Source: Pseudomonadota bacterium (GTDB taxonomy: Bacteria > Desulfobacterota > Syntrophobacteria > Syntrophobacterales > Syntrophobacteraceae). From it: a stretch of 7,472 nt of DNA. A program made the position numbers and the translations under genes. Within the stretch, counting starts at the first letter, position 1. Each line of letters starts with the position of its first letter. The DNA lies in contig JAEZXS010000259.1 in NCBI GenBank assembly GCA_023442755.1, positions 1-7,472 of the forward strand, read 5' to 3'. Shown here one piece after another: positions 1 through 6,908 of this stretch. Below the pieces are notes generated by a model, which saw only the letters and a list, made by a program, of their open reading frames with translations, was not told the DNA's origin and made no database searches.

Positions 1-378
1 GACACGGACAGGGTAACGCTGAACATCGCCGGACAACCCGGAACCTTTTTCAGGATCCTATTCAGCGCCAGCGGAGCGGAAAACAGCTACAATCTCATGC
101 CCGACGGCCAGGGCATGGTAGCCCCGAACGGAATGGGCGCCATTTCCTTCAACCTAAAAGACCTGGCAAAGGATGAAGCCTACCTCAAAGTGGTTACCTC
201 CGATGCGGCAGACTTTTCCGAGACGCGCATCACGCCGAAACCGCTGATCCTCGAAGTCGAGCAGTTACAGGTGAGCGAACGCGGACTGGCTGAAGACCTG
301 AACAAAATTAAAAGCGGACTGGAAAAGAAACTGGATAAACCTCGCACCCCAGTGGCCGTTGCCGGCGTACGCGGATGA
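1..378 (+). CDS. 3' end of unknown protein: beta-rich domain plus charged tail (5' truncated)
   Basis: The frame is open from the first base, so the gene starts upstream; the internal ATG at 97 is probably not the start. The visible part is 125 residues. Residues 1-88 alternate hydrophobic and polar residues with many Gly, Pro and Asn turns (NIAGQPGTF, LMPDGQG), as in a beta-sandwich or Ig-like domain. Residues 89-113 are charged and probably helical (LAEDLNKIKSGLEKKL). The last 12 residues are PRTPVAVAGVRG, encoded by a codon-phased inverted repeat. No cysteine, membrane segment or catalytic motif is visible. The stop codon overlaps the next gene's ATG (ATGA), tying it to the radical SAM operon. 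I do not recognise the family. It could be a substrate, scaffold or carrier for the maturases downstream, or just the tail of an unrelated upstream gene. The CDS is well supported; the role is not. Confidence 0.75.
   Translation, partial: DTDRVTLNIAGQPGTFFRILFSASGAENSYNLMPDGQGMVAPNGMGAISFNLKDLAKDEAYLKVVTSDAADFSETRITPKPLILEVEQLQVSERGLAEDLNKIKSGLEKKLDKPRTPVAVAGVRG
340..375. repeat. Codon-phased imperfect inverted repeat at the 3' end of the first gene
   Basis: This 36-nt stretch is an imperfect palindrome whose mismatches fall mostly at every third base. The two strands therefore encode related 12-residue peptides: PRTPVAVAGVRG on the plus strand and PRTPATATGVRG on the minus strand. Its right end contains the perfect 8-nt palindrome GCGTACGC (365-372), directly before the next ATG. 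Pairing is too broken for a strong hairpin and no T-run follows, so it is not a convincing terminator. It may be a short dispersed palindromic element or a coincidence of Arg, Gly and Pro codons. Confidence 0.4.
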
Positions 379-1925
379 TTGAGCGAGTTGGTCCGAAAAT
401 GAACGAAAGCATGGAAACCGTCTGTTACCATAAGATCCCGGTCGTCGGCGCACGGCCGGAAAACGGAAGCGGCAGAAGCGTTGCCGGCCGGGTGGGCCGC
501 CCTTCGACGCGAAGGGCTCCGCGATCGGCCGACATCACCCTCATCAATATGAACCTCCTGTACATGAACGTCGGCGGCAGCGTCGACTACGAAGCCCACC
601 CGCCCTTGGGGCTCCTTTACCTGGCATCGGCACTGGAGCGGGAGGGCTTCGCCGTCGACCTGGTTGATTATCAGGTCTTTCCCCGTGAAAATCCCGGTCG
701 GGACGTGTTCGACCTGGACAACATGCTGGACTACATCGGCGAGACGGCCGACGTGGTCGGGTTTTCCAGCATGGCAAATCTCCTTCCCTTTACGCTTCTT
801 GCTGCTCAGCGATTCAAAAGCCGATTCCCCGGCAAGAAAATCCTCCTTGGCGGAGTCGGTCCCTTCGGTGTCGAGAGGCCGATCCTGCAAAAGTTTCCCT
901 GGATCGACGTGATAGCAAAAGGCGAAGCAGAGGTGAGTCTGCCGCTTCTTTTGGGGGCTCTTTCCGCCGGTGCGCCGTTGGCGGATGTGCCGGGGATCTT
1001 CTTTCATTCGGAAGACGGCACGGTCGTGGAGTCGGCGCCCGCGCCGCGGCTCAGAGAATTGGACAGTCTGCCGATGCCGGCATATCACCTCGTCGATATG
1101 GGCAACTACGACGCTTTCGGGATCATCTCATCCCGGGGCTGCCCTTACGGGTGCAGGTTTTGCAGTGCCGCCCCCGTCTGGGGACGCACGACAACGTACC
1201 GGAGCAACGCGAATGTCATCGATGAAATAAAGTGGCTCTATGAGATGCATGGAATCGACCTCGTGCTCTTCCAAGACGAATTCTTTTATTGCAGCGAAGA
1301 GAAGATACTCGATTTCTGCGATCGCCTGCTCGCATTGGGTTTGCCGGTAAAGTGGAAATGCTACGGACGGGTGAATCTGGTGACTGAAAAGGCTATGGTT
1401 CGAATGGCCGAAGCCGGCTGCATCCAGATTCGCTTCGGCGTGGAATCCGGGTCGGAGCGAGTGCTGAAAAAGGTCGTGAAAGGCTTTCGGTTCGAGGATG
1501 CCCTGCGGGCGGTTACCCTGGCGGCATCGATCTTCGAGTCCGTCGAAACTTTCTTCATCTGGGGATTTCCTTTCGAAGAGCCGGAGGATTTCTTCCAGAC
1601 CGCCATCCAGATGATGCGTTTCCGGCAGTTGGGAATATCGGTGCTTCCCTCTCTCTTTTCAATGCTTCCCCAGACCGACATCTACCGCGAATTTCAGAGC
1701 GGGGGGAGTCCTGGTAAGTTCGAACTGGTCCCGGAACTTATTCCCGTCTACATGATCACCGGCCACGAGGTTCTGGGGAGTGCGAATGCAGTGCCCGAGC
1801 GGTATCGGTTCATATACGATTTCATAGATGCCAACGCCGACGTCTTCCCCGGATTCCGGCTCCTTGACTACGAAAAGAGCATTTTGCCGAAGTATGAGGC
1901 GATGCGGGAAATGGGGCTCGCATGA
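375..1925 (+). CDS. B12-binding-type radical SAM protein with basic N-terminal extension
   Basis: The product is 516 residues. After a 50-residue extension, residues 53-200 form a Rossmann-like cobalamin-binding domain: strand DITLINMN, then PPLGLLYLASALEREGF, a GG turn in KILLGGVGP, and the GEAE element at 183-186. No DxHxxG signature is visible, as in many B12-type radical SAM enzymes that bind cobalamin without a lower His ligand. The radical SAM core follows, with the [4Fe-4S] cysteines C256, C260 and C263 (GCPYGCRFC), an acidic strand end at D301-E302 and the GVESG SAM-binding element at 355-359. A C-terminal domain of about 100 residues closes the protein. Family members do methylations, ring formations and other radical reactions, so the substrate cannot be read from sequence. 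The ATG at 375 overlaps the previous stop (ATGA), but no clear ribosome binding site precedes it. ATG 399, ATG 411 or GTG 492 are alternatives; ATG 549 would cut the first beta strand. Confidence 0.93.
   Translation: MIERVGPKMNESMETVCYHKIPVVGARPENGSGRSVAGRVGRPSTRRAPRSADITLINMNLLYMNVGGSVDYEAHPPLGLLYLASALEREGFAVDLVDYQVFPRENPGRDVFDLDNMLDYIGETADVVGFSSMANLLPFTLLAAQRFKSRFPGKKILLGGVGPFGVERPILQKFPWIDVIAKGEAEVSLPLLLGALSAGAPLADVPGIFFHSEDGTVVESAPAPRLRELDSLPMPAYHLVDMGNYDAFGIISSRGCPYGCRFCSAAPVWGRTTTYRSNANVIDEIKWLYEMHGIDLVLFQDEFFYCSEEKILDFCDRLLALGLPVKWKCYGRVNLVTEKAMVRMAEAGCIQIRFGVESGSERVLKKVVKGFRFEDALRAVTLAASIFESVETFFIWGFPFEEPEDFFQTAIQMMRFRQLGISVLPSLFSMLPQTDIYREFQSGGSPGKFELVPELIPVYMITGHEVLGSANAVPERYRFIYDFIDANADVFPGFRLLDYEKSILPKYEAMREMGLA
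499..517 (+). other. Perfect 8-bp hairpin inside the N-terminal extension coding region
   Basis: GCCCTTCG (499-506) and CGAAGGGC (510-517) are exact reverse complements separated by the 3-nt loop ACG. The hairpin is GC-rich and should be stable in mRNA. It lies within the translated but apparently poorly conserved N-terminal extension of the B12-type radical SAM protein, about 125 nt after its ATG. There is no T-run after it, so it is not a typical intrinsic terminator. It could affect translation or mRNA stability, or be incidental. Confidence 0.45.
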
Positions 1926-2896
1926 CCTCGAAATATACGGTGGCGATTCTCGGCGGGAGCCGTTTCATCGGGCATGCGATAGCCGAGGGTCTCCTGGCGC
2001 GGGGGCACCGGTTGATTACCGTCAATAGGGGGATCAGCCGGGCTGCGTATGCGGGCGCAGTGAAAAGGGTATTCGCCGACAGGAGGGAGCCGGATTCCTA
2101 CCATGCGGCCCTGAAGCGGCTGGATGCGGACTGGGTGGTCGACGTTACCGCCTATTGTGCAGAGGATACAAAGGTTGCGGCGGATGCGTTCAGGGGCAGG
2201 GTAAAAGGTTTTGTCCACATAAGCAGCATGAGCGTGTACCGTTGGCCCTTTCCCTGCCCGGTTCCAGAAGAATCGCCTCTCGAGACGGATGCGGCAAACG
2301 CATACGGGTTTCACAAGGCGGAGTGTGAAAGGGTCCTCGACTCTGTATCCAACGCCGGTTTTCCCTGTACCGTTTTGAGACTTCCCGCCGTGTTCGGTCC
2401 CGGCGACCCATTCTCCAGGGAGAGATACCTCATGGGAAATCTCCTGCAGGGGCTGCCCGTCATGGTTCCGGAAAAACCCTTCCTGGTGCAGAACATCTTC
2501 AGCCTTGATGTCGCAGAAGCCGTGTGCAGGCTGATAGAGCGCGGCCGCGATCGACCGGGGTGCGCCTACAACCTCGGCGGGCCTGCATTTGCGCTGGAGG
2601 AATACCTGGAATTGCTGGGGAGCTTCGCAGGGGTGGAACCTCTCATGATCCGGAGTCCCGATCAGGCCCTGAGACTGGCGGGCGTCAATACGAGCAGGTT
2701 GCCCTATTTCTTCGACGGCGATCTCGTCATGGATACGACGCGCATTGCGAACGAAACCGGGTTCGAGGCCCGGTCGTCTCTCGATCGGGAGGCCCTCTCG
2801 CTTACCGTGCGCTGGATTTTGGAACACCAGCAGCCCATCGTCTATTGGGGGCTCCCCTGGGAGCATCCGGTCGATCCGGCTGCGCTTCAAAGGTGA
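1922..2896 (+). CDS. Extended-SDR NAD(P)-dependent epimerase/dehydratase-like protein
   Basis: The product is 324 residues, typical of extended short-chain dehydrogenases. The N-terminal Rossmann motif is GGSRFIG (residues 11-17), matching the GxxGxxG nucleotide-binding pattern. It is followed by strand LITVNRG, whose NRG ending is seen in the CSP41-like/atypical extended SDR branch. The usual catalytic elements are present: Ser in HISSMSVY (101-102) and the YxxxK pair Y128/K132 in AYGFHKAECE. LRLPAVFGPGDP matches the conserved RP-x-x-V-[FY]GPGD region. Its ATG overlaps the preceding stop (ATGA), with GGGG at 1913-1916 as a weak ribosome binding site. Members of the fold epimerise, dehydrate or reduce nucleotide sugars and other small molecules. 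Flanked by radical SAM genes, it may supply a ketone/alcohol redox or epimerisation step on the same substrate, or make a sugar to be attached. The fold is confident; the substrate is not. Confidence 0.9.
   Translation: MTSKYTVAILGGSRFIGHAIAEGLLARGHRLITVNRGISRAAYAGAVKRVFADRREPDSYHAALKRLDADWVVDVTAYCAEDTKVAADAFRGRVKGFVHISSMSVYRWPFPCPVPEESPLETDAANAYGFHKAECERVLDSVSNAGFPCTVLRLPAVFGPGDPFSRERYLMGNLLQGLPVMVPEKPFLVQNIFSLDVAEAVCRLIERGRDRPGCAYNLGGPAFALEEYLELLGSFAGVEPLMIRSPDQALRLAGVNTSRLPYFFDGDLVMDTTRIANETGFEARSSLDREALSLTVRWILEHQQPIVYWGLPWEHPVDPAALQR
2889..2895 (+). promoter_or_regulatory. Shine-Dalgarno-like AAAGGTG before an alternative GTG start
   Basis: AAAGGTG lies 6 nt before the GTG at 2902. This would start the tandem radical SAM protein three codons later, 5 nt after the SDR stop. 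The GTG at 2893 instead overlaps that stop as GTGA, matching every other junction in the operon, but has no good ribosome binding site of its own. Both starts leave all domains intact. Confidence 0.4.
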
Positions 2897-5154
2897 ACGA
2901 AGTGAATAACGAACGTACCGGGTTCAGTCTGCAGATAACAGAGCGCTGCAACCTGAAATGCCGCTACTGCTACGTGCTCCGGCGTGAAAAGCGGTACTCG
3001 GATTGTTCTTCCGGGCTGTGCGAGCGGTTCGTCGATTTTGCACTGCGCGAGTCGGGAGACAGTGCAAAAATAACCTTCTTCGGCGGAGAACCGCTGCTCC
3101 GACCCGACCTGATCCGGCATACCATCCGGTACGGGGCGGAGGCCGCCACGCGCTTAGGAAAGCTCCTGTCGTTCCACGTTATAACGAACGGAACCCTTCT
3201 CAATGACGAGATCGGCGACTACCTCGCAGCCAACCGCATAGGCCTGGAAATCAGCATTGACGGTCCTGCTGCGATTCATGACAGGAACAGGCCGTTTAAG
3301 GACGGCTCGGGCAGTTTTCTGAAGGTCTATAGAAACCTCTGTCGTTTCGTTGATCGCTACCCCGGGCACCCGGTGTCCATTTTCTCCGTCGTTACGTCAC
3401 GCGAAGCTCTCCCCTGGCTTCATGCCCTGTGCAGGGGGATCGACGCAGAGCGCTTTACAGTGAACCCGTGCCGGATGCCGTACGACCCGAAAGGCGGGAA
3501 GAGCCCGGAAATGCTCTCCTCGGAAGAGCTTCTCGTACAGCAACTCGAACTTTACCGGGATGCTTTCATGCGAGGCGATACGAGTATCGATAAGGAAGTG
3601 AGCCAGGCAATTCTTTGCTGCCTTGGAGAGGCTCCTGCGCCCGAGTGCGGAGCGGGAATCAATGCGACCATTGCCACCCGGACGGGAGAGGTCTTTCCCT
3701 GTCCAATGTTCGTCGGGTTTCCCGACATGGTGATAGGCGACATCGAGACGGGTTTTTACGCGGATAAGGTGAAACCGTTCCTGGAAAGAAAGGCGGCACT
3801 TGGATGCTGCCGATGCAGAGCGCGGAATGTATGCGGCTGCGGCTGCGCTTACGACAGCTATGAGCAAACGGGACGGGTCGGGGAGCCTGCGCCGGCGCTC
3901 TGCCGAGCGGGACGCAATTATGCGAAGGGCCTCGAAAAGGCCATCATCGCGCTGGCATCGCAAAAACCGGAACAGCTTTTGCGCGAAATCGACCTGCTCC
4001 CCGGCAGTGACCGGAAAGCAGAACCGATCCACTGTTCCCCTGCGCCTCACAGCTATGTCGTGAGGCTCACGGACCAGTGCAACCTTGCCTGCGATTACTG
4101 CTACGAGAACGGGCGCGAGAGGGGAAGTTTCTCCATGAGTCTTGCCACGGCACGCACGGTGGCGGATCACATCCTCCAGGGAGGTTCCCCCAGCCCGCAG
4201 GTATGCCTTTTCGGCGGTGAACCGCTGTTGAACTGGGAAACCGGCCTCGTGCTGATTGAAGAAATTGCGAGACGCGGTCCGGCCGCGGGGAAAAGACCTT
4301 TTTTCCACATTACGACGAATGGAACCCTTATTACTCCGGAAATCGCCCGTGAGATCGCTCGCTTTGACGTGACGGTCCAGATCAGTATCGACGGTTCCAG
4401 GGAAGGACACGACGGACACAGGAAATTTCGAGATGGCGGAGGGTCTTTCGATCGGATAACCCGGAGCATCGACCGCTTGAAGGCCGAAAATCCCCGGAGT
4501 CGGATCGACGCGCAGGTGGTCCTGACTCCCGGCAATACCAACATGGTGCAAATTGCGCGCGATCTCAGGGAGATGGAGTTTCGGCGCATATCCTTCCTTG
4601 TGTGCGTGGACTCCCGTGGAAAGGGTGTTTCATGGTCGGCCGGGGATATCGGGGAACTTGCGCGTTCCAGGGAAGGCTTTTTCCCGTACTTTCTCGAATC
4701 TGTATGCCGGGGGGACCCCGGGATCGACATCGGGATGGCGAGCCTGATCGCCGCTGAACCGGACGGTCCGGGAGGTCTGTGCGAATGCGGCGCCGGCGAA
4801 GTATTCATCGACACCGGTGGTTTGATATATCTCTGCCCGCAGTTGTATGCCGCAGGAGCTGCGCCCCTCGGCCGCTGCGATTCCGGGCACGTTCGGCATG
4901 TGGCTTTAGACCAGGCGAACGATAATGCGCACTGCCTCGATTGCTGGGCATTCGAACGGTGCAGAGGCGGGTGCCTGGTCCATTGCCGGCGATGCCCGTG
5001 GATGACTTCCGGTGACGGGGAAGATGGAGAGGCGTGGTGCGACCTCATGAGGGCTCAGTTCGCCCGGGCCATCATCGCGCACCGGCTGCTCAGGGAGAAT
5101 TTCCCTGAGAGCCTCCGGAAGCTGCAATCCATGTTCGTGAGTGAGCCCGAATGA
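2893..5154 (+). CDS. Tandem-fused double radical SAM/SPASM protein
   Basis: The product is 753 residues from GTG 2893 (GTG 2902 is an alternative) and holds two complete radical SAM/SPASM enzymes in a row. Module 1 has CNLKCRYC with C19, C23 and C26, FFGGEP at 62-67, ITNGTL, and SIDG at 121-124. Its SPASM domain is C252-X12-G-X4-C270, then C305-X2-C308-X5-C314-X3-C318, then C337. Module 2 has CNLACDYC with C396, C400 and C403, FGGEP at 440-444, TTNGTL, and SIDG at 498-501. Its SPASM domain is C632-X10-G-X4-C648, then C681-X2-C684-X5-C690-X3-C694, then C716. Both modules match the consensus and neither looks degenerate, so one chain could bind two SAM clusters and up to four auxiliary [4Fe-4S] clusters. 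SPASM proteins typically modify peptides or proteins (anaerobic sulfatase maturases, PqqE, mycofactocin and sactipeptide enzymes). Single-module proteins are usually about 350-480 residues. The duplicated motifs suggest internal gene duplication and fusion. Confidence 0.93.
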   Translation: MNEVNNERTGFSLQITERCNLKCRYCYVLRREKRYSDCSSGLCERFVDFALRESGDSAKITFFGGEPLLRPDLIRHTIRYGAEAATRLGKLLSFHVITNGTLLNDEIGDYLAANRIGLEISIDGPAAIHDRNRPFKDGSGSFLKVYRNLCRFVDRYPGHPVSIFSVVTSREALPWLHALCRGIDAERFTVNPCRMPYDPKGGKSPEMLSSEELLVQQLELYRDAFMRGDTSIDKEVSQAILCCLGEAPAPECGAGINATIATRTGEVFPCPMFVGFPDMVIGDIETGFYADKVKPFLERKAALGCCRCRARNVCGCGCAYDSYEQTGRVGEPAPALCRAGRNYAKGLEKAIIALASQKPEQLLREIDLLPGSDRKAEPIHCSPAPHSYVVRLTDQCNLACDYCYENGRERGSFSMSLATARTVADHILQGGSPSPQVCLFGGEPLLNWETGLVLIEEIARRGPAAGKRPFFHITTNGTLITPEIAREIARFDVTVQISIDGSREGHDGHRKFRDGGGSFDRITRSIDRLKAENPRSRIDAQVVLTPGNTNMVQIARDLREMEFRRISFLVCVDSRGKGVSWSAGDIGELARSREGFFPYFLESVCRGDPGIDIGMASLIAAEPDGPGGLCECGAGEVFIDTGGLIYLCPQLYAAGAAPLGRCDSGHVRHVALDQANDNAHCLDCWAFERCRGGCLVHCRRCPWMTSGDGEDGEAWCDLMRAQFARAIIAHRLLRENFPESLRKLQSMFVSEPE

Positions 5155-6908
5155 AAACACTTCATCCCTTCTTGTCGACCGAATGCGACCTGATGCTGGT
5201 CTTTGCGCCGTTTCACCGGCTCGTCGTCTCCATGGAAAACATCGGAATCGAGTATATCGCCGCCTTTGCTCGGGCAAGGGGGTTCAACGTCCGAATCATC
5301 AACGCGGGCCTGCATGGGCTGAGCACGGAAGACATTATCGGACTGGTTACCCGCTCCCGGTATAAAGTTCTCGGTCTTTCCACCATTCACTGGAATTTGC
5401 CGTCAGCCCTGCGAATTGCCGAGGCGGCCCGGAAGGCTCATCCTGCAGGCCATATCATCCTGGGGGGAGTGGAGGCGGCGTTGAACGCCGAGAACATTTT
5501 GCTTGGAAACCCATTCGTTGACTCCATCGGAATGGGGGAGGGGGAGATAACGGTTTCCTCGCTCCTGACCGCCATTCCGGAAGGGAAGGAATGGCGCGAA
5601 TTACCGGGACTGGCTTACCGGGAGGGTTCCTGCGTCAAATTTACTCGTCCGCTGCCCCTTGTCGGAATGCTGGATTCCCTGCCGCATCCGGCCAGGGACG
5701 ACATGGCCGCGGTGATCGAGGCGGGCGGCCCCGTCAGCATGAGTTCCAGCCGGGGCTGTTTCGGCCGGTGCTCCTTTTGCTCTGTCAGGTCTTTTTACGG
5801 ACTTTCGCCAGGGCCGTCATGGCGGGGAAGGTCTGCCGCATCCGTTGTGCGTGAGATCCGGGAAATCCACGAAAAATATGGGGCGACTCTTTTTTCTTTT
5901 ATAGATGAGACGGTCCTGGGCCCGGGCGAGAGGGGACGGCGGCGATTGATGGAGATCTGCCGGGAGATCAGGAAATCCGGCATGAAGATCTCTTTCTTTA
6001 TGACTGTCAGGGCAGACCAGGTGGAAACACGACTGTTCCGCTCCCTGCAGGAAGCGGGGCTAAAGAAAGTTGAGATCGGCATCGAATCCATGGCGCCTTC
6101 TCAGCTCAGGCGTTATGGGAAAACCGCCGGAACGGTGCAGAACAGGAGAGCCCTCCGGATTCTCGAAAAACTGGGCATAGGGGTCGAACTCTTCATGATC
6201 CCCTTCGATTCCGAACTCAATTCAGGGGAGTTAAGAAGAAACCTGCGATTCTACAGGAGCAGGTTTAACGGGAGCGGCAAATATACCGTCACCCCCCTGA
6301 GCCTTGCCAACTACCTCTATCCCTACCCGGGAACGGGCGCGCGGAAGCTCTATGGGAAGAACGGATGGCTCGGCGCAGAAGAGCCGATTGTTGGTTTCCG
6401 TGCAACCGACGAGCGCATTGAAAGGGTGGGACGAACGGTCACGTCCTTTGCCGCACTGTTCGAATCCGGCTATCCCATGTCCTTTGCCGGGTTCGGCAAT
6501 CTCTGGATCAACAGCCTTCCGCTCCCAGACGCGGTCTATAAAAGAATCTGCGAGATTTGCGACGAATTCGGCAAGCTGGCTGTGCGGTTTGCCGAATGGA
6601 CCCTTGCGGTAGTTTTCCAAACGCGGAGGCATACGGCTGCCGAGGTTGGAGCCGTTGTCGCCGGCATCCGGGAATTCGTGCACTGCCTGACCGCTTTGCG
6701 AAATGAAGTCGTCGCATTGACCAATGAACACGGCAGGACCCCGGAAGACGGCCGGTTTCGGATGGATGACAAATTTTCGGAAGAACTGTATCGGCTAGGC
6801 AAATATAAGAAAAAGCTTCTCCGCAAAGAGATGAACAACGTGGCGTTCGACGAAGACGAAGCGTCCGGGCAGCTTGTAAACCTCTTAATTAAAGAGCCGT
6901 GGCTGTGA
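5151..6908 (+). CDS. Second B12-binding-type radical SAM protein with helical C-terminal extension
   Basis: The product is 585 residues. Residues 12-165 form a cobalamin-binding-like Rossmann domain: strand DLMLVFAPFHRL, IGIEYIAAFARARGF, the GG turn in HIILGGVEA and the GEGE element near residue 130. No DxHxxG is visible. The radical SAM core starts at GCFGRCSFC with C203, C207 and C210. FIDET (D252-E253) ends a core strand and GIES (310-313) is the SAM-contact element. From about residue 405 a mostly helical extension of some 180 residues replaces the shorter tail of the other B12-type enzyme; it may bind substrate. The two B12-type proteins share architecture but little obvious sequence, so they probably do different reactions. 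The ATG overlaps the stop of the tandem enzyme as ATGA, with weak GTGAG (5141-5145) upstream, so translation is probably coupled. Reaction and substrate are unknown; C-methylation is one common activity in the class. Confidence 0.93.
   Translation: MKTLHPFLSTECDLMLVFAPFHRLVVSMENIGIEYIAAFARARGFNVRIINAGLHGLSTEDIIGLVTRSRYKVLGLSTIHWNLPSALRIAEAARKAHPAGHIILGGVEAALNAENILLGNPFVDSIGMGEGEITVSSLLTAIPEGKEWRELPGLAYREGSCVKFTRPLPLVGMLDSLPHPARDDMAAVIEAGGPVSMSSSRGCFGRCSFCSVRSFYGLSPGPSWRGRSAASVVREIREIHEKYGATLFSFIDETVLGPGERGRRRLMEICREIRKSGMKISFFMTVRADQVETRLFRSLQEAGLKKVEIGIESMAPSQLRRYGKTAGTVQNRRALRILEKLGIGVELFMIPFDSELNSGELRRNLRFYRSRFNGSGKYTVTPLSLANYLYPYPGTGARKLYGKNGWLGAEEPIVGFRATDERIERVGRTVTSFAALFESGYPMSFAGFGNLWINSLPLPDAVYKRICEICDEFGKLAVRFAEWTLAVVFQTRRHTAAEVGAVVAGIREFVHCLTALRNEVVALTNEHGRTPEDGRFRMDDKFSEELYRLGKYKKKLLRKEMNNVAFDEDEASGQLVNLLIKEPWL

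Noticed and set aside
340..375. Intrinsic terminator after the first gene
   Set aside because: The pairing is interrupted every third base and there is no downstream T-run; the next start codon overlaps the stop, so an operon is more likely.
180..1088. Long minus-strand ORF of 302 residues
   Set aside because: It is antisense to the well-supported first B12-type radical SAM gene, with no recognisable motifs and biased Arg/His-rich composition; a GC-driven shadow.
1868..2890. Minus-strand ORF of 340 residues antisense to the SDR
   Set aside because: It mirrors the SDR reading frame almost exactly. The plus strand shows Rossmann and YxxxK motifs, whereas the minus translation shows none.
2524..2892. 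In-frame upstream extension of the tandem radical SAM gene, giving an 876-residue product
   Set aside because: It lies wholly inside the SDR gene in another frame, has Arg-rich shadow composition, and the domain begins right after the GTG starts at 2893/2902 that fit the junction pattern.
3397..5048. Two long minus-strand ORFs (384 and 293 residues) opposite the tandem enzyme
   Set aside because: The plus strand carries complete catalytic and SPASM motif sets here; the minus products have no family features.
6882..6896. CTCTT/AAGAG short inverted repeat before the last gene as a regulatory hairpin
   Set aside because: The stem is only 5 bp, A/T-containing and inside coding sequence; too weak to support beyond chance, although it does overlap the AGAG ribosome-binding candidate.
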